A program made the translations under genes and the position numbers. The notes under the pieces are model-generated. The model ran no database searches, was not told where the DNA came from, and saw only the letters and a program-made list of their open reading frames with translations. Below, one piece after another: positions 17,619 through 25,742 of a stretch of 64,000 nt of DNA. The stretch covers positions 1,042,636-1,106,635 of the forward strand of contig NZ_RJJE01000017.1 in assembly GCF_003721565.1 (NCBI RefSeq). Reading direction: 5' to 3'. Origin of the DNA: Rufibacter immobilis (GTDB lineage Bacteria > Bacteroidota > Bacteroidia > Cytophagales > Hymenobacteraceae). Within the stretch, counting starts at the first letter, position 1; each line of letters begins with the position of its first letter.

Positions 17619-18209
17619 TTATGAAACAGATTGTATTTTCTTCCTGTATACCACCAGTTTTAGCCTGATATATTGCTGCAATAAGTTGGGGTAAACATTG
17701 TAAATAAGATTGGTCACAAGGATAATGAACGCCCAGCCAAATTGCTGATGCACCAAAGCATAGACCATTGCTAGGCTATAGAAAACAAACAGGGCTAAAT
17801 GGAATTTCTCCAATGCATAGGTTTGCCCTATGAGTTTATGGATGGAAGACGGCCGAAAAGCAACTGATTTGTAAGCAGGAAATCTCTTTTTGATTAATTT
17901 ATTGATAATGCCCCCATTCTGAGTCACCTGGTTCACAAGATGCACGCCTAGCTTCCTATAGATCACTACGCTATCACCAATCTGAAGCGTATCTATCATT
18001 GATTTCGGGAAAAACAAGTGCAATAAGCCTATTGCCCCAAAGATATACAACACCATCCTATCCATTTGATTATAGCAATAAATGGAAATGGGTACCAGGT
18101 TCAAAACAGACCAGAACAAGTTAGGCACCATGTTATACAAACCTAGCCGCCTTCTAATGGCAGACAAGTCTTTTTTACTCACTGGATCCATAGTTGGGCT
18201 GGTATACAT
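17619..18209 (-). CDS. Membrane protein resembling CrtO-type acyltransferases
   Basis: The 196-residue protein has four hydrophobic segments (LFWSVLNLVPISIYC, YIFGAIGLLHLFF, FHLALFVFYSLAMVYAL, FGWAFIILVTNLIYNVYP). The final NxxYNVYPNLLQQYIRLKL resembles the NVYPxLLQRYNR signature of the glycosyl-diaponeurosporenoate acyltransferase (CrtO) family. No carotenoid genes are near, so the function is uncertain. The start could also be the ATG at 18191. Confidence 0.6.
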   Translation of the reverse strand: MYTSPTMDPVSKKDLSAIRRRLGLYNMVPNLFWSVLNLVPISIYCYNQMDRMVLYIFGAIGLLHLFFPKSMIDTLQIGDSVVIYRKLGVHLVNQVTQNGGIINKLIKKRFPAYKSVAFRPSSIHKLIGQTYALEKFHLALFVFYSLAMVYALVHQQFGWAFIILVTNLIYNVYPNLLQQYIRLKLVVYRKKIQSVS

Positions 18210-18264
18210 GCTAAAGAATAGCTGTTAATTAATTGGAGTAAAGGTCGCCTTAACCTCTTGAATA

Positions 18265-18659
18265 TCATGAAACCATCTGCGTGCTTACTGCCCAATAATT
18301 CCCGGCAAGGTCATAGAATGCTCCCCTTATATCTGGGTCACCGGGTTTGTTGATGGGCCTTTCAATAATCTCGTCACCATTTTCAATGGCTTTTCAAAGG
18401 TTTTGAAAACGTCAGGAACGTATACATGTAGCAAAGACTTGATGGCTTCATAAGCCTCAGTACTATCACTGATCATGACAATGGTGTCGTCAATTTTTAA
18501 CTCAAGATGAGCAATTTTCCCATTCTCATGCTTGAAGCACTTTTGAGTCGTCACATCGAAAATAGCCGTCAGGGAATCAACTAGTACTTGCGCATCATCC
18601 ACAATCAAGTATGGCGACAATGAATTGTAATTTCTTGGTTTATAGAGTATCATAACCAT
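18265..18659 (-). pseudogene. VOC/PhnB-like gene with a -1 frameshift, distal gene of array 1
   Basis: The N-terminal frame (from ATG 18659) reads YNSLSPYLIVDDAQ ... VMISDSTEAY ... LHVYVPDVFKTFE, a PhnB-like vicinal-oxygen-chelate domain. It then leaves the family at an A-run near 18393. The next frame continues AIENGDEIIERPINKPGD, then GAFYDLAGNYWAVST, the normal C-terminus of the family, and stops at 18265. One lost A in the run explains the break. It is either a pseudogene or a sequencing error. It sits beyond the last attC-like site of array 1. Confidence 0.75.
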
Positions 18660-18728
18660 CTTTGTTTTAGCTAGACTCGGCAAAAATCCTTATTAAAGCA
18701 CCATCTATTTGTCCTTTATTAATTTAGA

Positions 18729-18795
18729 TATGAACGGCTTGTCTAAACGACGGCGACAGCCGTCGGCTGGAGATGACGTTTAGCTCTTGTTAGCC
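18729..18795 (-). other. attC-like site A (array 1)
   Basis: Read on the minus strand: R'' GGCTAAC, spacer AAG, L'' AGCTAAACG, GACGG-type core, L' CGTTTAGAC, then R' GTTCATA. R'' equals the reverse complement of the start of the cassette to its right (TTAGCCC at 19155-19161). R' is degenerate. Confidence 0.75.
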
Positions 18796-19161
18796 CTAGT
18801 TTTTCTTTTGTGGTAAACGCACGGCCTTTTTCTGTTTTTGGCCTGATTTCAGAAAACGAGGCCGAAAACAGCTTGCCGAGCGCAATTCTATTCTTTTGGT
18901 GTCCCTACGTTTTTAGCTCCATTTCCAGAAACGAGGCTAAAAACACATTCCTGAAGTCGGTTTGCGAACATTGCCGATAAATTCTTTTGCTCAAACGCAA
19001 CGTCAATTCCTCTTTCTCACTTCTGCTGGTCAAAGTCGGGCGGCGCTCTCAACTTCTGCTCAGCTAACTTAAACTTTTGTGGTGCTTTTTACTTCTGCTA
19101 CTCTTGCCGATGCTTTTTCTGCAAAGCGAGAACAGTTCTTCATGTTTAAAATTAGGGCTAA
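18735..19161 (-). other. Cassette 1-4, no recognisable reading frame
   Basis: The boundaries are set by matching GTTAGCCC boxes at sites A and B. The roughly 360 bp of payload contains no frame above 60 residues on either strand. It holds two neighbouring hairpins, 18835-18873 (CTGTTTTTGGCCT / AGGCCGAAAACAG) and about 18908-18943 (GTTTTTAGCTC / GAGGCTAAAAAC), with similar ATTTCAGAAAACG loops. It may encode an RNA or be a decayed cassette. Confidence 0.55.
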
Positions 19162-19222
19162 CGTACTTGTGTAAGCGACGGCGAGGCCGTCGGCCGATGC
19201 TGACGTTTACACGTTGTTGGCG
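19156..19222 (-). other. attC-like site B (array 1)
   Basis: Minus strand: R'' CGCCAAC, spacer AAC, L'' GTGTAAACG, core CGGCCGACGG, L' GCTTACAC, spacer AAGTAC, R' GTTAGCC. The R'' matches the start of cassette 1-3 (TTGGCGG) exactly. Confidence 0.85.
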
Positions 19223-19232
19223 GGAGTTATTT

Positions 19233-19634
19233 TTACTTTTTGCTTATTGATTCTAATAAGCTGTCGGTTAGTTGCCGTTCTTTTACTTTTGCCCAGGAAC
19301 CGTTTTCTGGAAATCCTGTTCTGCAATAACCTGCTTTGCTCTTAAAGTCGAAGAGAGCATGATAGTAGTCATTGATAGAAAGCAATGCAATTGATTCATC
19401 TTCACTCCACAATATCTTTAAGGTCGAGGGCTTGTCTTTGTCAACAATGTTTTTGACATTATAGATATGAAGCGCATCTAATATTTTGAGTCCATCACTT
19501 CTTTCTACAGCATAGAAGTATCCAGTTTCTTCATTATCCTCAAAAACAACAGCGTTTTCTTTATCAGCGGTACTATCGATGAAGGTGTCTTTTCCTGGAT
19601 AGAAGATTTCTTCTTCGTATATGTACATCTTCAT
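19233..19634 (-). CDS. Hypothetical protein, cassette 1-3
   Basis: The 133-residue product (MKMYIYEEEIFYPGKDTFID ...) is not from a family I recognise. It has no signal peptide or membrane segment and is moderately acidic and AT-rich in coding. The ATG at 19634 is chosen because the longer frame to 19715 would be translated from inside the neighbouring attC site. It fills its cassette completely, with its stop 10 bp before attC site B, as in typical integron cassettes. Confidence 0.7.
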   Translation of the reverse strand: MKMYIYEEEIFYPGKDTFIDSTADKENAVVFEDNEETGYFYAVERSDGLKILDALHIYNVKNIVDKDKPSTLKILWSEDESIALLSINDYYHALFDFKSKAGYCRTGFPENGSWAKVKERQLTDSLLESISKK

Positions 19635-19654
19635 TTTGTTCTTTTTATAATTAC

Positions 19655-19723
19655 CGCCAACGGTCTCGTGCAAACAGTGTGCAAGGCCGTCGGCCGAAGC
19701 ATGGTGTTTGCACAATGTTGTGC
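19655..19723 (-). other. attC-like site C (array 1)
   Basis: Minus strand: R'' GCACAAC, spacer ATT, L'' GTGCAAACAC, core GGCCGACGG, L' GTTTGCAC, spacer GAGACC, R' GTTGGCG. R'' matches the start of cassette 1-2 (TTGTGC) exactly. Confidence 0.87.
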
Positions 19724-19727
19724 TTAG

Positions 19728-20156
19728 TTATTCTTTTCCTTTGGTGAGGTTGGCTACTATTAAGTAAGTCTCCAATTCTCCGTTCAAATAATCAATTAGG
19801 TGTAATTCCAAATCACATCGAATATCTATCAAGTTGCTTTCGATTGTTTTATCAGAAGGATGATAAACCTTATGGGAAGATGTCGCTGATTTAAACTTAA
19901 TTATACTACTCAAACTTGTAGAATAATATTCTTCAGTCCATAAACGTGTTTGGATTCCAATATCGGAATCCTGAGGCAACATATTTAATGATATAAAAAT
20001 ATACTGATTATTTTTCTTGAATTTAAAATGACTTGAGCCAAAATCTTCATTCTTAAAATTGTGCTCGTTAAGGTTAAAACCATATTTTTCTAGAAAAGGA
20101 GAAATAATCATTTGAATCTGCATTTCAAATTCGAATAAAATATCTAATGAATTCAC
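19728..20156 (-). CDS. Hypothetical protein, cassette 1-2
   Basis: The 142-residue product (MNSLDILFEFEMQIQMIISP ...) is unfamiliar. It looks like a soluble alpha/beta protein with no signal peptide. Coding is AT-rich compared with asnB or ychF nearby, suggesting horizontal origin. The stop codon lies 5 bp before site C. The gene runs in the canonical direction, with attC at its 3' end. Confidence 0.72.
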   Translation of the reverse strand: MNSLDILFEFEMQIQMIISPFLEKYGFNLNEHNFKNEDFGSSHFKFKKNNQYIFISLNMLPQDSDIGIQTRLWTEEYYSTSLSSIIKFKSATSSHKVYHPSDKTIESNLIDIRCDLELHLIDYLNGELETYLIVANLTKGKE

Positions 20157-20178
20157 TGAGTTTTATGTTTTTAATTAA

Positions 20179-20244
20179 GCACAACGGTTAGTATAAACGA
20201 CGGCGAAGGCCGTCGGCCGAGGTGACGTTTATACCTTGTTGGGT
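20179..20244 (-). other. attC-like site D (array 1)
   Basis: Minus strand: R'' ACCCAAC, spacer AAG, L'' GTATAAACG, core GGCCGACGG, L' CGTTTATAC, spacer TAACC, R' GTTGTGC. R'' matches the start of cassette 1-1 (TTGGGTG) exactly. The stem pairs for nine consecutive bases. Confidence 0.88.
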
Positions 20245-20251
20245 GACGTTT

Positions 20252-20794
20252 TTATTTCCACTCCAGCCTTTTTTTCATTGGCTCAAGATGCTCTACTATT
20301 GATTGTCTATCTCTTATAAAAAGAGTCAAATCCGCTATAGTCTCAGAAACGCCAACTAAAAATTGTTTTTCGTCTTGCTGAGTGAAAAGTAATGATGAAT
20401 CGTATTTTACAGTAATCAATTCTCTTCCCTCGCTATTCCACTCTTCTTCGTCTTTATCCTCAAAGAGTTCAACTTTAACTATAGCACTTGAAGGTGTAAT
20501 ATTTATTGTAGAAAAAGGAAGCATGAAACCTCCTTCGCTTTTCTTTATTCCTTTCGGATTGTCGGTTTGTTCTATATGCAATTGATAATATTCATAATCA
20601 TCAAAGTCAATCCAAGAGGTTTGAAAATTAAAAAAGCCTTTTTTAGATGACAGAGAGAAGCATGAAGATTCAAATAGGTTAAGATTTATATTTACTCTAA
20701 ATCTTTCGCTATAAACCATATAAACATGTTCGCCTAATAATTGGTGAATTGGCTCCAGTTCTTTATTAGACAAATACTTCTTTATTATTTTCAT
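20252..20794 (-). CDS. Hypothetical protein, first cassette of array 1
   Basis: The 180-residue soluble protein (MKIIKKYLSNKELEPIHQLL ...) is not recognised. It is rich in acidic residues around EDKDEEEWNSEGRE. Polymorphic-toxin immunity proteins often look like this, but nothing specific supports that. It is the cassette nearest the leader promoter at 20907-20940 and so should be the best transcribed of the array. Confidence 0.7.
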   Translation of the reverse strand: MKIIKKYLSNKELEPIHQLLGEHVYMVYSERFRVNINLNLFESSCFSLSSKKGFFNFQTSWIDFDDYEYYQLHIEQTDNPKGIKKSEGGFMLPFSTINITPSSAIVKVELFEDKDEEEWNSEGRELITVKYDSSLLFTQQDEKQFLVGVSETIADLTLFIRDRQSIVEHLEPMKKRLEWK

Positions 20795-20807
20795 CTTTTA
20801 AAATGAC

Positions 20808-20814
20808 ACCCAAC
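20808..20814 (-). other. Array 1 first crossover box (attI-like core)
   Basis: GTTGGGT on the minus strand opens cassette 1-1 and is the reverse complement of its R'' in site D. Next to it a perfect hairpin (GATAACATCAC/GTGATGTTATT) occupies 20819-20844. Confidence 0.65.
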
Positions 20815-20906
20815 ACTTAGATAACATCACTGGTGATGTTATTTTCAATATATCTAGTATAAAACGTCCATTTATCCCTTGAAAACAGCAGATAACAGGA
20901 ATCGTT

Positions 20907-20940
20907 CTACCAAATATACTATATAGCTATCACTTAATAG
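20907..20940 (-). promoter_or_regulatory. Leader promoter of cassette array 1
   Basis: Minus strand: TCTA, a 19-base spacer ending GATAGCTATATAG, then TATATTTG (perfect -7). The same element is found at the heads of arrays 2 and 3. It is 93 bp from the first crossover box. Confidence 0.7.
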
Positions 20941-20996
20941 ATAATTTCCTGTTTAGGTACTTTTAAAAAAAAGAGCCCCTAAACAGGAAATTATCT
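20939..20996. repeat. Palindromic repeat copy 5
   Basis: Arms AGATAATTTCCTGTTTAG and GCCCCTAAACAGGAAATTAT. It directly abuts the leader of array 1. Confidence 0.8.
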
Positions 20997-21044
20997 AAAT
21001 GTTTCCTGTTACAAGCATAACCAGCCACTGTTTTCAGTATAAAC

Positions 21045-21077
21045 AAAGCCCCGCTTGTAAAACACAAACGGGGCTTT
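21045..21077 (-). terminator. Terminator of asnB
   Basis: Stem AAAGCCCCG(T/C)TTGT with its complement around a short loop, 22 bp after the asnB stop. Confidence 0.8.
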
Positions 21078-21098
21078 GTTGGCAAAGGCATTTTATGA

Positions 21099-22784
21099 TC
21101 AAACAGCCAATTCTTCTTTCTGATAGGCATCGGCGTGCACGTTGGCCACGGCGCGGCCCGAGGGGTCATTGAGGTTCTTGAACGAAGCATCCCACTCCAG
21201 CGCGATAGGAGTGCTGCACGCCACCGACGGCACCGACGGTACCGAAAGCGCGGCGGCATCGTTTGGGAAATGCTGCGCGAAGATGGAACGGTAGTAGTAC
21301 TCCTCTTTGGAGGCGGGAGGCTGGATGGGGAAACGCTCAGCGGCATTGGCCAGTTGCTCATCGCTGACCTTCCGGTTCACCATTTCCTTGAGCGTGTCTA
21401 TCCAGTTGTAGCCTACTCCGTCAGAGAACTGCTCTTTCTGGCGCCATGCCACGCTGGCGGGCAGGTACTCTTCAAAGGCTTTGCGCAGTACCCATTTCTC
21501 CATCCGTTCGCCGTTGATCATTTTGTCCTGCGGGTTAATGCGCATGGCCACGTCCATAAACTCCTTGTCCAGGAAAGGCACGCGTCCTTCAATGCCCCAA
21601 GCCGCCAATGACTTGTTGGCGCGCAGGCAGTCATACATGTGCAGTTTGTCTAGCTTGCGTACGGTCTCTTCGTGGAATTCCTTCGCGTTGGGGGCTTTGT
21701 GGAAGTACAGATATCCGCCGAAGATCTCATCAGAACCCTCGCCGGACAGCACCATTTTGATACCCATAGCTTTAATGGCCCGCGCCATTAAATACATTGG
21801 CGTTGAGGCCCGCACGGTGGTTACATCATAGGTTTCCAGGTGGTAGATCACGTCCCTGATAGCGTCAATGCCCTCCTGAATGGTGAATTTGATTTCGTGG
21901 TGGATGGTGCCTAAGTGGTCGGCTACTTTTTGGGCGGCGGCCAGGTCTGGGGAGCCTTCCAGCCCAATGGCGAAGGAATGCAATTGCGGCCACCAGGCTG
22001 TCTCCTCGTCGTTGCTCTCAATGCGACGCTCGGCGTATTTCTTGGCAATAGCCGAGGTGATGGAGGAATCCAGTCCGCCGGAGAGCAGCACGCCGTAAGG
22101 TACGTCGCTCATGAGCTGACGGTGCACCGCCGCCTCCAGCGCCTCCTTCAGCTCCTGGATGCTGGTCTCATTCCCGGCCACGTTCTTGAATTCAGTCCAG
22201 TCGCGCTGGTACCATTTCTGAAAACCTTCTTCTTTGCTGGAGAGGTAATGCCCCGGCGGGAACAGTTCTATGCGGGAGCACTGCCCTTCCAGGGCCTTCA
22301 GCTCAGAAGCCACGAAGAAGGTGCCGCGCTGGTTCCAGCCAATGTACAGCGGAATAATGCCCATGTGGTCGCGGGCAATCAGGTATTCGTCGTTCTCAAG
22401 ATCATAGAGGGCAAACCCGAAGATCCCGTTCAGATCATCCAGGAAACCGGCTCCTTTTTCTTTGTAGAGCGCCAGAATAACCTCACAGTCAGACTTGGTC
22501 TGGAAATTATAGTCTTGCGTGAGCTGCTCCCGCAACGCCATGTGGTTGTATATCTCCCCATTGGCCGCCAGCACCAGCGTACCGTCTTGGCTGAACAACG
22601 GCTGTTTGCCAGAAATGGGGTCTACAATAGCCAGCCGCTCATGGGCCAGAATGGCTTTCTCGTTGCTGAAAATCCCGCTCCAGTCTGGTCCCCGGTGCCG
22701 GATACATTTTGCCATTTCCAATACCTGAGGCCTCAACGCCTCAGTAGTTTCCTTTAAATCAAAAGCACAGACAATTCCACACAC
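21099..22784 (-). CDS. asnB: Asparagine synthase B, glutamine-hydrolysing
   Basis: The 561-residue protein begins MCGIVCAF, so Cys2 is the glutaminase nucleophile. It has RHRGPDWSG, RLAIVD and NGEIYNH in the N-terminal domain and the ATP-pyrophosphatase loop LLSGGLDSSI and LSGEGSDEIFGGY in the synthetase domain. It makes Asn from Asp, Gln and ATP. Length equals E. coli AsnB (about 554). It lies between two cassette arrays but is GC-rich and looks native. Confidence 0.96.
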   Translation of the reverse strand: MCGIVCAFDLKETTEALRPQVLEMAKCIRHRGPDWSGIFSNEKAILAHERLAIVDPISGKQPLFSQDGTLVLAANGEIYNHMALREQLTQDYNFQTKSDCEVILALYKEKGAGFLDDLNGIFGFALYDLENDEYLIARDHMGIIPLYIGWNQRGTFFVASELKALEGQCSRIELFPPGHYLSSKEEGFQKWYQRDWTEFKNVAGNETSIQELKEALEAAVHRQLMSDVPYGVLLSGGLDSSITSAIAKKYAERRIESNDEETAWWPQLHSFAIGLEGSPDLAAAQKVADHLGTIHHEIKFTIQEGIDAIRDVIYHLETYDVTTVRASTPMYLMARAIKAMGIKMVLSGEGSDEIFGGYLYFHKAPNAKEFHEETVRKLDKLHMYDCLRANKSLAAWGIEGRVPFLDKEFMDVAMRINPQDKMINGERMEKWVLRKAFEEYLPASVAWRQKEQFSDGVGYNWIDTLKEMVNRKVSDEQLANAAERFPIQPPASKEEYYYRSIFAQHFPNDAAALSVPSVPSVACSTPIALEWDASFKNLNDPSGRAVANVHADAYQKEELAV

Positions 22785-23154
22785 AGCATTAAATGGTTAT
22801 AAGTGATGAATACAAATGTCGTATAGATATTCTACTGTCGAATAAATATTGATAAGCAAAATTATCATTTGTTATCAATTATACAAAATATATTCATCTT
22901 AGTTGTGAGTGATTCAATAATTAAACATAAAACATATGAAAATGAAAGTAGATGCAGGCGAGGGACGCATTTCTCCAAACAAGTAAGACACAGCCTTAGC
23001 AAGAAAAAGGCAGCGAAGACAGGTCTAGCCCCTACCTCACTATTTTGGTTTTGGCAAGATTTTGAAAAAATAGCCCCTAAACGCAAAGATGTGCATTGCG
23101 GAAGATGAGAGGCCGCAGGATTCCTTTACTTTACCTCCTTCCACGCACAAGCGG
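22785..23154. other. AT-rich intergenic stretch upstream of asnB
   Basis: No convincing gene. It contains a small inverted repeat (ATTGATAA ... TTATCAAT, 22848-22879) and a half copy of the genome palindrome near 23062-23082 (AAAATAGCCCCTAAACGC). The asnB promoter should be here. Confidence 0.45.
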
Positions 23155-23754
23155 TCAGCGGTTAGGATTTTTGTGTAGGCTATACATTAATTTCAATGTC
23201 AGCTTCATGATCATTGGCCTGATAAACCTATAGATGAGGAACCCGATGCCAGCTAACAGCAGAATGAAAAGGGTTGGCAATATTACTCCAAACGTAACGG
23301 TCATGCCAAGAATAAAGCCTAAGATAAATTCGGCGTAGTAAATGGGGATGAGTAGGCTGAGTGCTACTATGAGGTAAGGCACATTGTCCAGAAAGAGGCT
23401 GTACCCATTCGAGAAGGAAACTGCTATTAAAACTCCTAAGACGAGGCCTGTGATAAAAAGCCTCAACACCTGACTTCGCAGACTGCTCCATGGCTTTACC
23501 TGTGACGCTTGATGACCTAATCTCTTCTCTGTCCTCCCAACAAGATACCAGGTAAGAACAGGCAGTAATAAGCCGCCCCACCAGTTGGAGATTGCAGGCA
23601 AGCTCTGCTGCGCTAGAAGATGATGACTCCCAACCCCACCCTGCCCATGTTCCCAAAAAAGGAAGCAGAAAATAAAAACCGTAACGCTACCAGTGATAAA
23701 GGCTTTGGTTTTTGTTCTGTGTTGTCTTTGGGGGGCTACTTGATTCATCATCAT
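23155..23754 (-). CDS. Hypothetical multi-spanning membrane protein
   Basis: The 199-residue protein has about five hydrophobic segments (ITGSVTVFIFCFLFW, GGLLLPVLTWYLVG, LFITGLVLGVLIAVSF, VPYLIVALSLLIPIYY, PTLFILLLAGIGFLIY). No family is recognised. It lies just beyond the eroded attC-like site J on the downstream side of array 2, so it may be the distal cassette gene of that array or a native flank. Confidence 0.65.
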   Translation of the reverse strand: MMMNQVAPQRQHRTKTKAFITGSVTVFIFCFLFWEHGQGGVGSHHLLAQQSLPAISNWWGGLLLPVLTWYLVGRTEKRLGHQASQVKPWSSLRSQVLRLFITGLVLGVLIAVSFSNGYSLFLDNVPYLIVALSLLIPIYYAEFILGFILGMTVTFGVILPTLFILLLAGIGFLIYRFIRPMIMKLTLKLMYSLHKNPNR

Positions 23755-23785
23755 TTCTGTTTTTGTATTGTTTATCTGAAGGTGA

Positions 23786-23842
23786 AGGCTAAATCATGAG
23801 CGAGGCCGGCGGCAGTAGCTGCCGTTTATACAAGGTTAGGGC
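23786..23842 (-). other. Eroded attC-like site J (array 2, distal end)
   Basis: Minus strand: R'' CCCTAAC, L'' GTATAAACGGC, core GCCGGCCTCGC, then CTCATGATTTAGCC. The last part resembles the other attC subtype with about ten bases of L'/spacer missing. The R'' does not match the start of cassette 2-4. Confidence 0.5.
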
Positions 23843-23929
23843 TAATTAGCAAGTAGTCTGGAGAAATCCCGGCTGAAGTTTAGCTGTGGTTATAGCCAGT
23901 TATTTCTTCTTCATTAATTTGGATGGCTT

Positions 23930-24982
23930 TTATCGCTTCATCTTCATTAACCAATCTTTTGCCTCACTTCTCATTATGGACTGCTTAAACCCAGGGAGAA
24001 AATACCATTTGTTAGAAAGGTCAACGTCAGGCACTATTTTCTTTCCATATATTCTGCCATTCCGGTCTGTAAAAACAGCAGAGGTCAAAACCAATTGCGC
24101 ACTATCCACTAAAGTAAAATTTTTGTTCGCAGTAGACAAGCCTGCTGTCGGCTCCCCAAATGACTTGGTGTCTGGCCTACCCATAAAGGAAACCAAGATA
24201 GCCTCCCCAGAGCTAGCCGTACGCTCATCCACCAAGAGGGCTATTGGGGCTTGCTTGTCCTTTATCGTGTAAGGATTAGGCACCTTCAAAAGTACCTCCT
24301 CGCCAACTCTGACTTCTCCTTCCTCATACATCCATGGGGAACAAGCGCCGTCTACAGTAAGGAAAGCACCCAACACTCCTTCACCTACTAGAGGACCGAT
24401 ACCTGCCAACATAGGCCACAAATTGCCGCCCGGGTTGTGAGAGAGGTTAACAATCCAACCTATTGGATTTTGGGCATCAAGTTCTTTTATTTTTGCCTGT
24501 AACCGAGACGCATAATCTAGCATTTGCTCTTGGTCCCCGGAGCTGAATGAACGTACCTCCACGAGGGCGAATCCCCCTTCCAGCATCATTCCTATGGAGG
24601 ATTCGGCTTTATGTGGTTGTTTCCCTTTCGACTCGTGCCACTTCTTGTGCTGCAAAGGCGTCTTGAAAAAGCTATGATTATCTCCTAATTCTCTCAATGC
24701 TTCCTGTATCGCCGGATAGGTTTGTTGGTAAGTAGTTGCGCCTTTGGCTCTATGAAAGGTAGAAGTTCTTAAATGTGTCCAGTCAATATGATTCTTCCGA
24801 ATAGAATGTTGCTGTATAGAATCCAGAGCAGCGTTAATATAGTTTGCAACGGAATCAGGGATATCGCCAATTTGAATGGATTTTATTTTTGATTCAGGTT
24901 TAAGTGCTGCATTATCTGTAGAATCACAAGTGCAACTGTTGGCAAATAGAAAAACACTTAAGCAGAACCCATATATCTTCAT
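23930..24982 (-). CDS. S41 family peptidase lipoprotein, cassette 2-4
   Basis: A lipoprotein signal (MKIYGFCLSVFLFANSC) precedes a C-terminal-processing-peptidase-like catalytic domain with LSHNPGGNLWPM, the nucleophile Ser in TASSGEA, and FGEPTAGLSTAN. No PDZ domain is evident, and the protein is shorter (350 residues) than CtpA-type enzymes. It probably acts at the periplasmic face. It is the largest cargo gene seen and is followed by an eroded attC site. Confidence 0.83.
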   Translation of the reverse strand: MKIYGFCLSVFLFANSCTCDSTDNAALKPESKIKSIQIGDIPDSVANYINAALDSIQQHSIRKNHIDWTHLRTSTFHRAKGATTYQQTYPAIQEALRELGDNHSFFKTPLQHKKWHESKGKQPHKAESSIGMMLEGGFALVEVRSFSSGDQEQMLDYASRLQAKIKELDAQNPIGWIVNLSHNPGGNLWPMLAGIGPLVGEGVLGAFLTVDGACSPWMYEEGEVRVGEEVLLKVPNPYTIKDKQAPIALLVDERTASSGEAILVSFMGRPDTKSFGEPTAGLSTANKNFTLVDSAQLVLTSAVFTDRNGRIYGKKIVPDVDLSNKWYFLPGFKQSIMRSEAKDWLMKMKR

Positions 24983-25022
24983 CCTTCCATATGTATATAA
25001 AGCTTCATTATATATAAATTAA

Positions 25023-25091
25023 CTACAACGGCCTCGTGCATGAGGCGTTCAAGACCGTCGGCCATGGCATGCCTAATGCACCTTGTTATCT
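25023..25091 (-). other. attC-like site G (array 2)
   Basis: Minus strand: R'' AGATAAC, spacer AAG, L'' GTGCATTAGGC, core GGCCGACGG, L' GCCTCATGCAC, spacer GAGGCC, R' GTTGTAG. R'' matches the start of cassette 2-3 (TTAGCTCC) with one difference. Confidence 0.85.
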
Positions 25092-25652
25092 CCTGTTGTT
25101 TTCTCTTCGTTTATTTCTTTTTCTATGTCTCTGCATCTCTTTCCATTGTCGCCTAAGGTTGAATAGGAAGTTATTTATTTTCTCCATTGACATTACAGTT
25201 CTTCCATGATTCCCCTTCTTAAATTCTTCTGGGATTTCCCACTTCGGGTCAGGGTAGTTGTTCTCTATGTCTTGACCGTCCTCTAGCGGAAGGTACTTTA
25301 TTCTTGCTTCCCTATATTTCTCGTTCCTGTAATTCCCCAGGATTTTTTGTAATAGATTATAAGTGTCTTTTTCATATCCAGCCTCTGCCTCATTGGCGAA
25401 CTGGGTGTAAAAGTCTGGTTGTGCGCGCCAGAAGATGAGAAGTGCCGTACCGTAGTCGCAGAGAGGGCTGTCTACAATCCATTCCAGTACATTCTTTTCT
25501 TCATCCCAATTGAAGAGGTCGGCAAGGTAGTGAAGTTGGGCTGAGGAATTAAGCTTTTTAAAGCTGTTAAATAATTCTTTTTCATCCTCAATCGAACTCT
25601 GGATGAAGTTGGCGTTAATTAAGTCGCATTTGCTTTGGGATATAAAGAACAT
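25086..25652 (-). CDS. DUF4274 domain protein, cassette 2-3
   Basis: The middle of this 188-residue protein (LHYLADLFNWDEEKNVLEWI, then CDYGTALLIFW) matches DUF4274. The C-terminal 40 residues are very basic (RRQWKEMQRHRKRNKRRENN). The stop codon lies inside attC site G. DUF4274 proteins are found near polymorphic toxin systems, but no function is proven. Confidence 0.75.
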   Translation of the reverse strand: MFFISQSKCDLINANFIQSSIEDEKELFNSFKKLNSSAQLHYLADLFNWDEEKNVLEWIVDSPLCDYGTALLIFWRAQPDFYTQFANEAEAGYEKDTYNLLQKILGNYRNEKYREARIKYLPLEDGQDIENNYPDPKWEIPEEFKKGNHGRTVMSMEKINNFLFNLRRQWKEMQRHRKRNKRRENNRR

Positions 25653-25668
25653 TTATTTAATTAATTGG

Positions 25669-25732
25669 AGCTAACGGTCTCGTTCATGAGGCGTGCGAGG
25701 CCGTCGCATGGTTTTTATACTAACTGTTAGCA
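25669..25732 (-). other. Hybrid attC-like site H (array 2)
   Basis: Minus strand: R'' TGCTAAC with an L'' of the TAGTATAAA subtype, but L'/R' of the other subtype (CTCATGAACGAGACC GTTAGCT). The two L boxes therefore do not pair. It could derive from recombination between two different attC sites with loss of the cassette between them. Confidence 0.65.
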
Positions 25733-25742
25733 CAAGTGTTTT

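Noticed and set aside
20819-20844. Hairpin GATAACATCAC/GTGATGTTATT as a further attC site
   Set aside because: It lacks R''/L'' boxes on the upstream side and the GGCCGACGG core; it is treated as part of the array 1 leader.
22865-23108. Short open frames in the region upstream of asnB
   Set aside because: They overlap on both strands, contain a half palindrome and show no family features.
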